Source: Streptomyces violaceusniger (GTDB lineage Bacteria; Actinomycetota; Actinomycetes; Streptomycetales; Streptomycetaceae). From it: a stretch of DNA of 64,000 nt. The position numbers were made by a program, and so were the translations under genes. The notes under the pieces are model-generated. The model was not told the origin of the DNA. It saw nothing but the letters and a program-made list of their open reading frames with translations, and ran no database searches. Position 1 is the stretch's first letter, and the number at the start of each line of letters is the position of its first letter. This document shows positions 54,561-63,689 of this stretch, piece by piece. Where the stretch lies: the NCBI GenBank assembly GCA_005405945.1, contig BJHW01000001.1, positions 7,130,001-7,194,000 of the forward strand, in the 5' to 3' direction.

Positions 54561-54895
54561 GGTGAGTCGTCGTGCTGTTCGACCGCGGCGCGGCGGAACT
54601 CCGCGTTGATGCGCTGGGCTTCCTCGAGTTGGTCCTCGAGGATCACGATGCGGCAGGCGGCCTCGACCGGCATGCCCTCGTCGACGAGTTCGCGGGCGCG
54701 GGCGGCGATCCGCAGTTGGTAGCGGGAGTACCGGCGGTGCCCGCCCTCCGAGCGGAGCGGGGTGATGAGGCGGGCCTCACCGATGGCGCGGAGGAAGCCG
54801 GGGGTGGTGCCGAGCATCTCTGCTGCCCGACCCATGGTGTAGGCGGGGTAGTCGTCGTCGTCCAGACGACCGCTGAGCGGATTGTCTGCTGTCAT
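54557..54895 (-). CDS. MerR-like HTH regulator
   Basis: 112 aa from ATG 54895 with GAGGTGAG upstream. N-terminal MerR HTH: YPAYTMGRAAEMLGTTPGFLRAIGEARLITPLRSEGGHRRYS, then a helical coiled-coil tail (IVILEDQLEEAQRINAEFRRA). No effector domain, as in BldC-like or small MerR regulators. First of an overlapping chain with the antitoxin-like and toxin-like fragments, possibly their repressor. Confidence 0.82.
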   Translation of the reverse strand: MTADNPLSGRLDDDDYPAYTMGRAAEMLGTTPGFLRAIGEARLITPLRSEGGHRRYSRYQLRIAARARELVDEGMPVEAACRIVILEDQLEEAQRINAEFRRAAVEQHDDSP

Positions 54896-54980
54896 TCTCA
54901 CCTCGTTGAGCAACGCGTCGAGGGGCCCTGGTGCCGTGCGCACCAGGGCCCCGAAGGAAATTCAACACCATCTGTCGGCC

Positions 54981-55162
54981 CTACTGCTCTGCCGACCTTC
55001 TGCCTTCCGCTACGCCGCCCGAGGCGGGCGGGATCGCGGGGATCGCGGTTGCGTGACCGGGGACCACCTTCCCATCCGGGGTCTTGCGGTACCCGGGCCG
55101 GTTCCCCGTGCCCGGGCGATCCTGATGGCGTCCGCTTCCTCCTTCTTTGCCAAGTCATTCAC
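54981..55162 (-). CDS. Small hypothetical protein, 60 aa (frameshift)
   Basis: GTG 55162, VNDLAKKEEADAIRIARARGTG, then one lost base in the C-run 55092-55094 and YRKTPDGKVVPGHATAIPAI to a stop at 54981; the total is exactly 61 codons after repair. No RBS or family recognised; reported because the repaired frame reads as ordinary protein. The frame also extends upstream to GTG 55255. Confidence 0.35.
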
Positions 55163-55523
55163 TTCGGGCTGCACGGTGCGGCTGCCAGTCCCGTCGCCTT
55201 CCTGCGAACTACCTGGCTGCGCGACTCGACAGCCGCACCGACCTGCGAACTTCACGTACTTCTACCCGCCAGTTCGTGTCTGCCGGGTCTCGCTCGACTC
55301 TGTCTACGAGAAAAACCTTAACCGACTCACTGGCCAATGACTACTCTGGCGGGCATAGATTTTGTCCTGCGTGGGTCCTCGATAACCTACGGCGCGTAGC
55401 GGCGGGCGTGCACCTGGTCACCCGACCAGGCTCAGGGCCGCACCCCGGCGGGAGGCGTCGGCATGTGCGCCGCCGCGTCCAGTGGGGTACAGCGGGCCGG
55501 ACCGTTGAATAAAATCGGCTCTC

Positions 55524-55897
55524 ATGTCGAACGCTGACGAACTGCTCGTTGACGTGGCCGCCATGGTGGAGTCCGAGAAGAGCAACCAGATGTCCCTGAC
55601 CGTGGTCACCGGCGGCGCTGTCATCACCGGTCGGTTGGCTCCCGAAGCCGTGTGGAGGCAGCGTGTGTCGGAGATCCTGAGGGACTCGGACCGCCTCGGC
55701 CCTTCTCCGGCGTCTTCACCGCCGACGAGACACAGGGCCGGCCCGACCGCGGCGAGCCACCCACGCATCTGCACTTCCACGTCGCCCGGATCCTGCAGGG
55801 AAGCATGGGGATTCCCGAAACGGGTGGGATGTACCGCGTCGCGATCAAGGACGTGAGCGCCTGGACCGTTGGCGACTTCAGCTACTCCGACTCATGA
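55524..55897 (+). CDS. GvpU-like small protein (frameshift)
   Basis: About 124 aa. ATG 55524 MSNADELLVDVAAMVESEKSN, strand MSLTVVTGGAVITGRLAPEAVW, then after one missing C at 55700-55702 FSGVFTADETQG, THLHFHVARILQGSMGIPETGG and VSAWTVGDFSYSDS. The layout (two-strand hairpin, helix, then HLH..A...PETGG.YRV.I.DVSAW.VG.F) resembles the accessory gas-vesicle protein GvpU. No other gvp genes are in the window. No RBS is apparent, and the 360 nt upstream to 55162 shows nothing else. Confidence 0.55.
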
Positions 55898-55956
55898 GTC
55901 ACGGACCCCTGGTCGGCCCTGGAGGCGCTGTCCTGCCGACCGGACACTGAACCGAA

Positions 55957-56002
55957 AGCGTTGAGGGCTCGACCGGCACGTGCCGGTCGAGCCCTCAACG
56001 CT
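55957..56002. terminator. Perfect 46-nt palindromic terminator
   Basis: Loopless palindrome, 23 bp per arm, centred at 55979/55980 (agcgttgagggctcgaccgg and complement). Follows the GvpU-like gene. Confidence 0.85.
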
Positions 56003-56141
56003 GTCCTGGCCTCGGCTTTCGCCTCTCCCGCCGGTTACCGGGGAGGGGGTGCCGAGCTGGGCCGACGCTTCCTCGAGCGGAGTGAGACCGCGCGCGGGTG
56101 AGGTGTCGGGGGGAGCTCGGCACGTGAAGCCGAGACGGGTC

Positions 56142-56345
56142 ATGGCCCTGGTGACTTCACCGGCGGTGGTCGGCCCGGAGATCGCGCTCCAGTCGGGTCC
56201 GAGCGAGGCGATCCAGGTACCACGGCCGTTCCACACGGTCACGTCGTCGGGTGTGGCGGGTGACGCGCGCAGGGCGTCCGCGGAGAAGGGCGAAGCCATT
56301 TCGGACGCATGCGCGGAAGCCATCGCCGAATGGCTGATGAAATGA
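56142..56345 (+). pseudogene. Possible C-terminal remnant of a creatininase-family gene
   Basis: From ATG 56142 the frame ends SGVAGDARRASAEKGEAISDACAEAIAEWLMK, which is like the end of creatinine amidohydrolase-type proteins (GVxGDxxxASAEKG). No catalytic part remains. An equally well-formed frame exists on the opposite strand (55892-56323, with VTVWNGRGTWIASLGPDWSA), so the direction of any real gene is uncertain. Confidence 0.3.
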
Positions 56346-56388
56346 CCCTGCGGCAGGGCGCGGACGGAACGAGCAAAGGGGCATCGAC

Positions 56389-58287
56389 ATGACGCAGGCG
56401 CCGAAGCAGGACGGCTATGCGGCTGAGTACCGGCGCAGCCTGGAGGATCCGGAAGGCTTCTGGCTGGACGCCGCCCGTGCCATCGACTGGACCGTCGCCC
56501 CGACCCGGGCCCTCGACGCGTCGGAGGCCCCGCTGTACCGGTGGTTCCCGGACGGGCGGATGAACACCTGCCACAACGCGCTGGACCGCCACGTCGACGC
56601 CGGGCGCGGCGAGCAACTCGCGCTGGTGTACGACAGTCCGGTCACCGACCGCAAGGCGGCGTACACCTACCGGGAGTTGCGTGACGAGGTGGCGCGGTTC
56701 GCCGGGGCGCTGGCCGGGCTCGGGGTGACCCAGGGCGACCGCGTCGTGATCTATATGCCGATGGTGCCCGAGGCGGTCGTCGCCATGCTGGCCTGTGCCC
56801 GCATCGGCGCCGTCCACTCGGTCGTCTTCGGGGGATTCGCCGCGCGTGAGCTCGCCGTGCGCATCGACGACGCCCGTCCCAAGCTCGTCATCGCCGCCTC
56901 GTGCGGCATCGAACCGGCCCGCGTCGTGCCGTACAAGCCGCTGCTGGACGATGCCCTCGCGCTGGCCGAACACCGGCCGGAGCACTGCGTCATCCGCCAG
57001 CGGCCGCAGTGCGCAGCGGATATGACCGGCCGTGACCTCGACTGGGACCAGGTCATGGCGACCGCCGAGCCGGTCGACTGCGTCCCCGTGGCCGCCACCG
57101 ACCCGCTGTACATCCTCTACACCTCCGGCACCACCGGTCGCCCCAAGGGCGTGGTGCGCGACAACGGCGGCCATGCGGTGGCGCTGCGCTGGTCCCTGGA
57201 GAACGTGTACGACACCCACCCCGGTGAGGTCTTCTGGGCGGCCTCGGACGTGGGCTGGGTCGTCGGCCACTCCTACATCGTCTACGCGCCGCTGCTCACC
57301 GGCTGCACCACCGTCCTCTACGAAGGGAAGCCCGTCGGCACCCCGGACGCCGGTGCGCTGTGGCGGGTGGTCGCCGAACACCGGGTGACGGCACTGTTCA
57401 CCGCACCGACGGCGATCCGCGCGGTGAAGAAGGAGGACCCGCGCGGAGCACTGCTGCACGCCCACGACATCGGATCGCTGCGCCACCTGTTCCTGGCCGG
57501 CGAGCGCCTGGACCCGGAGACCTACCACTGGGCCACGGACCTGCTCGGCGTTCCGGTGGTCGACAACTGGTGGCAGACCGAGACCGGCTGGCCGATCGTC
57601 GCCAACCCCATGGGCCTGGAGCCGCACCCGCTCAAGGCCGGTTCGCCCACCGTGCCCATGCCCGGCTACGACGTGCGCATCCTCGACCCGACGGGCCGCG
57701 AGGTGCCGCCGGGCGCCGACGGCGCGGTGGCGATCCGGCTGCCGCTGCCGCCCGGCACGCTGCTCACCGTGTGGCAGGACGACGCACGGTATGTGCGCTC
57801 GTACCTGTCCGCCTACAGCGGCTACTACCTCACCGGCGACGGCGGCCGTAAGGACGACGACGGCTACGTGTACGTCATGGGCCGCACCGACGACGTGATC
57901 AACGTGGCCGGGCACCGGCTGTCCACGGGCGCGATGGAGGAGGTGCTCGCCGCTCATCCGGATGTCGCCGAGTGCGCTGTCGTCGGCGTCGCCGACCCGC
58001 TCAAGGGGCAGGTGCCGCGCGGTCTCGTCGTGCTCAAGGCGGGCCTCGACCGCGATCCTCGGGACATCGCCACGGAACTCGTCGCCGCCGTCCGGGAGAC
58101 GATCGGCCCCGTGGCGGCGCTGCGCCGGGTCGACGTGGTCGCGGCGCTGCCCAAGACGCGCTCGGGCAAGATCCTGCGCCGCACGATGCGCGACATCGCC
58201 GACGGCCGGGACACCGAACTGCCCTCCACCATCGACGATCCCGCGGTGATCGAGGCGCTGCGACCGGTACTCCGCGACGACGGCTAG
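56389..58287 (+). CDS. Acetyl/propionyl-CoA synthetase (PrpE-like)
   Basis: 632-aa AMP-forming acyl-CoA synthetase. P-loop-like ILYTSGTTGRPKG, then FWAASDVGWVVGHSYIVYAPL, DNWWQTETGWP, YYLTGDGGRKDDDGYVYVMGRTDDVINVAGHR, and the acetylatable lysine in PKTRSGKILRR. The N-terminal YAAEYRRSLEDPEGFWLDAARAIDW is typical of propionyl-CoA synthetase. ATG 56389 follows aaagggg. Whether the preferred acid is acetate or propionate is not decidable here. Confidence 0.9.
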   Translation: MTQAPKQDGYAAEYRRSLEDPEGFWLDAARAIDWTVAPTRALDASEAPLYRWFPDGRMNTCHNALDRHVDAGRGEQLALVYDSPVTDRKAAYTYRELRDEVARFAGALAGLGVTQGDRVVIYMPMVPEAVVAMLACARIGAVHSVVFGGFAARELAVRIDDARPKLVIAASCGIEPARVVPYKPLLDDALALAEHRPEHCVIRQRPQCAADMTGRDLDWDQVMATAEPVDCVPVAATDPLYILYTSGTTGRPKGVVRDNGGHAVALRWSLENVYDTHPGEVFWAASDVGWVVGHSYIVYAPLLTGCTTVLYEGKPVGTPDAGALWRVVAEHRVTALFTAPTAIRAVKKEDPRGALLHAHDIGSLRHLFLAGERLDPETYHWATDLLGVPVVDNWWQTETGWPIVANPMGLEPHPLKAGSPTVPMPGYDVRILDPTGREVPPGADGAVAIRLPLPPGTLLTVWQDDARYVRSYLSAYSGYYLTGDGGRKDDDGYVYVMGRTDDVINVAGHRLSTGAMEEVLAAHPDVAECAVVGVADPLKGQVPRGLVVLKAGLDRDPRDIATELVAAVRETIGPVAALRRVDVVAALPKTRSGKILRRTMRDIADGRDTELPSTIDDPAVIEALRPVLRDDG

Positions 58288-58325
58288 GTCTCGTGCGGAT
58301 GGTCCTCGTGTGGACCGGCCCGGAC

Positions 58326-58375
58326 GGCTCGGACCGGCTCGGTCCGGCTCGGTCCGGCTCGGTCCGGCTCGGCCC
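58326..58375. repeat. 10-bp tandem repeat (ggctcggtcc)
   Basis: Five consecutive decamers, ggctcggacc, ggctcggtcc three times, ggctcggccc, between the acyl-CoA synthetase and DUF3140 genes. No gene in this gap. Confidence 0.85.
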
Positions 58376-58489
58376 GGACCGGCCGGGACCGGTCGTACGG
58401 ACGGCCGTTTCGTGGCGTCAGCGGCGGCAACCCGGAGTGCCCTGGCTGTCGAACCACAGCCGACCGCAGGCACAAGAGGGAGAAGACCC

Positions 58490-58861
58490 ATGGCGGACAT
58501 GGCGGAGCAGGAGCTGGACGAGGTCTGGAACCAGTTCCACTCGGTGGTGAACATGACCTCGCGCGAACTGCACGAATGGCTGATGACCGAGTCCGCCGGT
58601 GAGGTCACCGAGAAGCTGCCGGAGGAGATGGGCCCGGAGACCGGGCGCCATGTGCTGGAGGTGCTGGGCAAGCGGCGCGGGGACCTCACCGACGACGACA
58701 TCGGCGTGATGCGCGGGGTCGTCGACACCGTCACCGCCGAGCGGGGCGACGACCTGGACCCGACGGCGGGGGACGCCGACTGGCGCCACCGGATGATGAA
58801 CCTGGGGCACGACCCGCTCAAGCCCCTCGCCTCGGAGCAGTCGCAGGCCCGCCGCCGCTGA
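58490..58861 (+). CDS. DUF3140 domain protein
   Basis: 123 aa from ATG 58490, with gggagaag upstream. Sequence: EQELDEVWNQFHSVVNMTSRELHEWLMTES, RHVLEVLGKRRGDLTDDDIGVMRGVVDTVTAE, WRHRMMNLGHDPLKP. This is the DUF3140 pattern, a small helical protein of unknown function; related proteins are described as DNA-binding. Precedes the F420-type oxidoreductase gene by about 100 nt. Confidence 0.85.
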   Translation: MADMAEQELDEVWNQFHSVVNMTSRELHEWLMTESAGEVTEKLPEEMGPETGRHVLEVLGKRRGDLTDDDIGVMRGVVDTVTAERGDDLDPTAGDADWRHRMMNLGHDPLKPLASEQSQARRR

Positions 58862-58962
58862 GCGCGGGCCGCCGACCATCCTGCCCCTGCCGGGGATGCA
58901 TGATCCGCGAGGTGCCGGTAACCCGCCGAGGACCCACCACAGACGAGGAGGGGAGCAACGCC

Positions 58963-59589
58963 GTGCGCATCGGAATCATCGGAGCGGGCCACATCGGCTC
59001 GACGCTGGCCCGCCACTTCGCCTCGATCGGCTACGAGGTGGCGATCGCCAACTCCCGCGACCCGGACACCCTGGCCGACCTGGTGACCGACATCGGCGGC
59101 CCGATCCGCGCGGTGACCGCCGAGGAGGCGGCCCGGATCGGCGAGGCGGTGGTCGTGTCCATTCCCTACGGCCGCTACCGGGAACTGCCGACCGAGCCGC
59201 TGCGCGGCAAGGTCGTCATCGACACCTGCAACTACTACCCCGAGCGGGACGGAAACGACCCGGAGCTCGACGCCGACGCCACCACCTCCAGCGAGAAGAT
59301 CCAGGCCCACACAGGCGCCAACCTGGTCAAGGCGTTCAACGCGATCTACTGGGAGAACCTCCGCGACCACGCCCGTCCCAAGGGCGCCACCGACCGGGTG
59401 GCCATCCCACTGTCCGGCAACGACGAGGAGGCCAAGGCGGCCGTGGCCGGGCTGATCCGCGACATCGGCTTCGACCCCGTGGACGCCGGTCACCTGGGCG
59501 AGGGCGGCCGCAAGCACCAGCCGGGCAGCCGCGTCTACGCGACCGAGATGTCCTCCGCCGAGACCAGCGCCCTCCTGAGCGTCGCCTGA
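58963..59589 (+). CDS. F420/NADP-dependent oxidoreductase-like protein
   Basis: 208 aa from GTG 58963, preceded by GGAGGGGAG; a longer frame to 58900 includes that site. Rossmann motif MRIGIIGAGHIGSTLARHFASIGYEVAIANSR, then VVSIPYGRYRELP, VVIDTCNYYPERDG and LVKAFNAIYWENL. Typical of NADPH:F420 oxidoreductase-type (Npd) proteins. Real substrate unknown. Its 3' end overlaps the downstream Uma2 gene by 55 nt on the other strand. Confidence 0.87.
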   Translation: MRIGIIGAGHIGSTLARHFASIGYEVAIANSRDPDTLADLVTDIGGPIRAVTAEEAARIGEAVVVSIPYGRYRELPTEPLRGKVVIDTCNYYPERDGNDPELDADATTSSEKIQAHTGANLVKAFNAIYWENLRDHARPKGATDRVAIPLSGNDEEAKAAVAGLIRDIGFDPVDAGHLGEGGRKHQPGSRVYATEMSSAETSALLSVA

Positions 59590-60245
59590 GCCCAGGGCCC
59601 GGTGCCCGAGGGCCCCGCGTCCGTGCGCCGCGGACGCTGCGCCGGTCCGATGGCTCTACCGGCCACGTTTGTTCTTGCCGGGGTGAGGCCGTTCAGATCG
59701 ATGTCGATCTTGAACGGAACCGTCCGCTGGAGGTGGTGGCGGAAGATCCCGGCCGGGGCATAGGCACCGGTCGGCTCGTCGAGCTCATAGACGTGGACGA
59801 CGGGCACCCCGTCCTCGTCCTCGATGCACCAGTAGTGGGGAATCCCGGCTTCGGCGTACTTGCGGAGCTTGACCGTGAGGTCTCGGTGGGCTGATTCGGG
59901 GGAGATGACCTCGATCACGAGTTGCACTTCGTCCGGTGCGAACCAGGTGCGGTCACTGTCGAAGTCGGCCGTTGTCACCAGCAGATCCGGTTCGGGCCGG
60001 TTGCGCTGATCCAGCTTGATCGTCATCTCGTGGCCGACCCTCGCCTCGGCGGGTACCTGTTCCATGAGTGCGACGGTGAGCATCGTGACGAGGTGGCCGT
60101 GCCACCACCTCTGCGGGGACATCATGAAAACGAGTGCTCCGTCGATCAGCTCGGTGTGGCGCGGCGCCTGGGGGAGGCGGTCCAGGTCCTCCGCGAACCA
60201 GCCTTCCGCGCGCGGTGGGCGCATCCAGTCGGGCAGTGCGGTCAT
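59535..60245 (-). CDS. Second Uma2-family (DUF820) protein
   Basis: 236 aa. RRAEGWFAEDLDRLPQAPRHTELIDGALVFMMSPQRWW-type start, RNRPEPDLLVTTADFD, EVQLVIEVISPESAHRDLTVKLRKYAEAGIPHYWCIED. PD-(D/E)XK-like core as in the copy at 18391. The C-terminus beyond about residue 190 is low-complexity and probably too long (it runs antisense into the oxidoreductase), perhaps because a stop was lost. Confidence 0.85.
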   Translation of the reverse strand: MTALPDWMRPPRAEGWFAEDLDRLPQAPRHTELIDGALVFMMSPQRWWHGHLVTMLTVALMEQVPAEARVGHEMTIKLDQRNRPEPDLLVTTADFDSDRTWFAPDEVQLVIEVISPESAHRDLTVKLRKYAEAGIPHYWCIEDEDGVPVVHVYELDEPTGAYAPAGIFRHHLQRTVPFKIDIDLNGLTPARTNVAGRAIGPAQRPRRTDAGPSGTGPWAQATLRRALVSAEDISVA

Positions 60246-60297
60246 GGCTCAACGGTAGCGGTTTCGGGCGGGGGGAGGGCGTCACCTCCCCCCGCCG

Positions 60298-61740
60298 TCA
60301 GGGCTTCTTCGGCTTGCCCTCGCCGTAGAGCCAGACGTCGAAGAGGCGGGTCAGGTCCTTGCCGGACTTCTGTTCGCACAGCTCGATGAACTGCTTGGTG
60401 TCGGCGTTGCCGTGCCGGTGGTCCTTGAGCCAGGTGCGGAGGATGGTGAAGAAGGCCGGGTCGCCGACGGTCCGGCGGAGCTGGTGGAGCACCATCGCGC
60501 CGCGGCCGTAGACGGGCGGGTCGGAGACGCTGGCGACGGTCGGGGGGTCGGCGGGTGGGAAGTCCCAGATGCCCTCGCTCTCGTCGTCGGTGCCGTCGTA
60601 GAAGTCGTCGAAGACCTGCTGGGCGGTGCGGCCGTCGTGGTCCTCCTCCCACAGCCACTCGGCGTAGGTCGCGAAGCCCTCGTTGAGCCACATGTCCTTC
60701 CAGACCCGGGGCGTGACCGAATTGCCGAACCACTGGTGGGCGAGTTCGTGGACGACGAGCGTCTTGTCCGGGGCCGTGTCGAAGAACGGCTTGGTCTGCG
60801 TCTCCAGGGCGTAGCCGAGGCCGGGGAGGTGGCCGACGACGGCGCCGGTGGAGGAGAAGGGGTACGGGCCGAAGGTGCGGCTCTCCCAGGTGATGACGTC
60901 GTCGACCTGCTGGGCGATGTCCTTGGCGCCGGCGGCCTCGGCGGGGTCGACGGCCACGTACGCGGGCAGGCCCTTTCCGGTGGTCGTCGTACGGATCCCG
61001 AAGCGGCCGATGGCGACCGTGGCCAGGTAGCTGGCCATGGGCTCGCCGCTGTGCCACCGGAAGGTGGTGCGGCGCCCCCGGGTCTCCTGGCCCTTCAGCT
61101 CGCCGTTGGAGACGGCGGTGTAGCCCTGCGGAACGGTGACGGCGATGTCGTAGGCGGCCTTGTCGGAGGGGTGGTGGTTGCCGGGGAACCAGGTCATGGA
61201 GCCGGTCGGCTCGCCGAGGGCCACCGCGCCGTCGTGGGTGCGGATCCAGCCCTCCTTCCCGGTGTCCTCGCCGGTGAGGGTCTTCGGCTTGCCGTCGTAG
61301 ACGACGGTGGCCGTGAAGGTGCGGCCCTTGGGGAGGGCCGCGGCGGGGGTGAGCACCAGCTCGGTGCCGCTGCGGGCGGCCTTGGCGGGACGGCCGTTCA
61401 CCGTGGCCTTCCGCACCCGCAGCCCGGCGAGGTCGAGGTGGAAGGAGCTCAGCGCGCGGTCCGCGCGGGCGGTGATCCGGGCGGTGCCCTTGAGGTGGCG
61501 CGAGCCGGGGGTGTAGTCGAGGGCGAGTCGGTAGCCCCGCACGTCGTAGCCGCCGTTGCCGAGCCGCGGGAAGAGCGCGTCGCCGACCCCCGCACCACCC
61601 GCCCTTGCGCCGGGCACCCCGCCCGCGTCCTGCGCCCCGGCGCCACCGGTGCACCCCGCGCACAGCGCGAGGAGCAGCACACCGGGCAGCATCCGCGAGA
61701 GGCGGCGAGTCGCCGCGGCCGCCGCGCGTGATGGGCGCAT
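60298..61740 (-). CDS. M1-family metallopeptidase, lipoprotein
   Basis: 480 aa from ATG 61740; signal sequence RRLSRMLPGVLLLALCAGC ending in a lipobox (LCAGC), so it is probably membrane-anchored outside. Zinc site HELAHQWFGN followed by NEGFATYAEWLWEED (HExxH-18-E), and the M1 exopeptidase-type GALE-like region LGYALETQTKPFFD. Upstream in-frame ATG codons (61788, 61935) lie in a GC repeat (catccccgcc repeats). A 20-codon leader ORF (MDDEPLPECAESPAPG) just upstream overlaps ATG 61788. Confidence 0.9.
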   Translation of the reverse strand: MRPSRAAAAATRRLSRMLPGVLLLALCAGCTGGAGAQDAGGVPGARAGGAGVGDALFPRLGNGGYDVRGYRLALDYTPGSRHLKGTARITARADRALSSFHLDLAGLRVRKATVNGRPAKAARSGTELVLTPAAALPKGRTFTATVVYDGKPKTLTGEDTGKEGWIRTHDGAVALGEPTGSMTWFPGNHHPSDKAAYDIAVTVPQGYTAVSNGELKGQETRGRRTTFRWHSGEPMASYLATVAIGRFGIRTTTTGKGLPAYVAVDPAEAAGAKDIAQQVDDVITWESRTFGPYPFSSTGAVVGHLPGLGYALETQTKPFFDTAPDKTLVVHELAHQWFGNSVTPRVWKDMWLNEGFATYAEWLWEEDHDGRTAQQVFDDFYDGTDDESEGIWDFPPADPPTVASVSDPPVYGRGAMVLHQLRRTVGDPAFFTILRTWLKDHRHGNADTKQFIELCEQKSGKDLTRLFDVWLYGEGKPKKP

Positions 61741-62111
61741 CCCCGCCGCGCGTGACCCGATCCCCGCCGCCGCGCGTGATCCGCTCATCCCCGCTCCGGC
61801 CCGGGCGCCGGGGATTCCGCGCACTCCGGCAGCGGTTCGTCGTCCATCTCGCGTCCCTACGCTTCGGCGGCTACTTCTCAGGAGGGTAATGCGGCCGACG
61901 GGGCGAAACGTGCGGGACCGCCGATGGCACGACACCGCGTCACGGTCGCAAAGGCCGGTGAGCGTCCGGCGTCGGGCCGCTCACCGACCTCTGAGCGACT
62001 TAAACGTCTCTGAGCTGCAGTTCACCACTTCTAGTGAAGCTCTGGCCTTCAGTTGCAATCGACAACCCTGAGTCGCCAAGCTGTTGCTGACTGTCAACCC
62101 AGGGAGTGCAC

Positions 62112-62863
62112 GTGGCCTTTGGTGACCAGCCCGCATACCTCCGCGTCGCCGACGATCTGCGGAAGAAGATCGCCGCGGGTGAGCTGCCGCCGCATGCGCG
62201 TCTTCCCTCCCAGGCCAGGATCCGGGAGGAGTACGGGGTTTCGGACACCGTCGCGCTCGAGGCGCGCAAGGTGCTGATGGCCGAGGGGCTGGTCGAGGGG
62301 CGTTCCGGGTCGGGGACGTATGTGCGGGCGCAGCCGGTGCCGCGGCGGGTGATCCGGGGTGGGTTCCACACCGCCGGGGAGACCACGCCGTTCCGGCAGG
62401 AGCAGACCGACGACCGGATCACCGGCACCTGGGAGGCCGAGAGCGAGCAGGAGGAGGCCGGGGGCGAGATCGCCGAGCGGCTGGGGTCGAGGTGGGGGAG
62501 CGGGTGATGCGCACCCGCTATGTGTTCCGGTCGCAGGGCGAGGTCGTGATGCTCTCCACCTCCTGGGAGCCGCTCGCGCTCACCGGCCGTACGCCCGTGC
62601 TGCTCCCCGAGGAGGGCCCGCTGGCCGGGCGCGGGGTCGTCGACCGGATGGCCGCCCTCGACCTGGTGGTGGACAACGTGGCGGAGGAGGTCGGCGCGCG
62701 CCCCGGCCGGGCCGAGGAGGTGCTGGCGCTCGGCGGAGTGCCGGGCCACTGGGTGCTGGTCATCTCGCGTACGTACTTCGCGGGCGGGCGCCCGGTGGAG
62801 ACCGCGGATGTGGTGGTGCTGGCCGAGCGCTATCGGATCGCCTACCGGCTGCCGGTGAAGTGA
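62112..62863 (+). CDS. GntR/HutC-type regulator (frameshift)
   Basis: About 251 aa. GTG 62112 has agggag upstream. Winged helix PAYLRVADDLRKKIAAGELPPHARLPSQARIREEYGVSDTVALEARKVL, then a UTRA-like ligand domain: VMRTRYVFRSQGEVVMLSTSWEPLALTGRTPVLLPEEG. One base is missing in the G-run 62483-62486; repair gives RLGVEVGERVMRTR. Small-molecule responsive regulator of unknown ligand; the following pseudogene and permease give no clear clue. Confidence 0.87.
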
Positions 62864-62879
62864 GCCCCACGTCCGGCCC

Positions 62880-62980
62880 AGCCACGCCCAGTCCAGCTAC
62901 GCCTGGCCTGGCCTGGCTCGGTCTGGCCTGGCTCGGCACGGCTCAGCCCGGCCCGGACCAGCCAGGCCCCCCAAGCCAGG
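62880..62980. repeat. Short ggcctggcctggctcgg repeats
   Basis: A stretch of ggcctgg/ggctcgg/ggcccgg-type units between the GntR gene and the beheaded regulator. It marks the place where the front of that gene is lost. Confidence 0.55.
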
Positions 62981-62993
62981 TCCGGCCGTCGCC

Positions 62994-63500
62994 GTCAATC
63001 ACCGCCGCGATGTCCTGGCCGCGAACCATCTGGCCCGCGCCCTGTTCACCGACTTCGACGCGCTGCCGCACCGCGAGCGCAACCTGGCCCGTTTCGTTCT
63101 GCTCGATCCGGCCGCCCGCGAGCTGTACCGCGATGGGGAGGAGGTCGCGCAGATCTTCGTCGCCAATCTGCGCCTGGCCGCCGGAAGCCACCCCGAGGAC
63201 CGGCGGCTGAACGAGCTGATCGGCGAGTTCTGCGTCAAGGTGCCGGAGTTCAGCACCTGGTGGGACAGCCACCGCGTCCAGCAGTGCGCCCACGGTGACC
63301 AGCGTCTCCACCACCCCGTCGTCGGCGACCTCACCCTGCACCACGAGTCCCTCGCCCTGCCCGCCGACCCGGACCAGGAGATCTGCCTCTACTCGGCCGA
63401 GCCCGGCACCGCCTCCGCCGAGGCCCTGCGTCTGCTCGCCAGCTGGACCGCCCCCACCGAAACGGGAAGGCCACTTCCCACCGATGCCCGGCAGCTTTGA
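62994..63500 (+). pseudogene. Beheaded MmyB-type XRE regulator (ligand domain only)
   Basis: The frame from 62994 reads VNHRRDVLAANHLARALFTDF, RNLARFVLLDPAARELY, IFVANLRLAAGSHPEDRRLNELIGE, FSTWWDSHRVQQCAHGDQRLHHPVVGDLTLHHESLALP and RLLASWTAPT: the full C-terminal MmyB-like ligand-binding domain of Streptomyces XRE regulators. The N-terminal HTH is absent and the sequence before 62994 is repeats, so the gene lost its first third. Confidence 0.75.
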
Positions 63501-63689
63501 CACCGCACCGCACGGAGCCCGCCCTCGGCTGCGCTGCCCCGCGGCGCGGTTCCCGCGCCGTCTGCGCCTTCTGTTGCAAAATTCACATCAGCGCAGGTGA
63601 AAGGGGTTACTGGAAGGAGATCATCCATTTCGCTCTTACGATGGTTCGGTTTGTGTCCGGTCATTGGGGGCGAAAGGAGTGCCAGGAAC

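Noticed and set aside
56239..59517. 1092-aa minus-strand frame opposite the acyl-CoA synthetase and following genes
   Set aside because: Composition is His/Val/Arg-rich shadow text; the plus strand has intact catalytic motifs.
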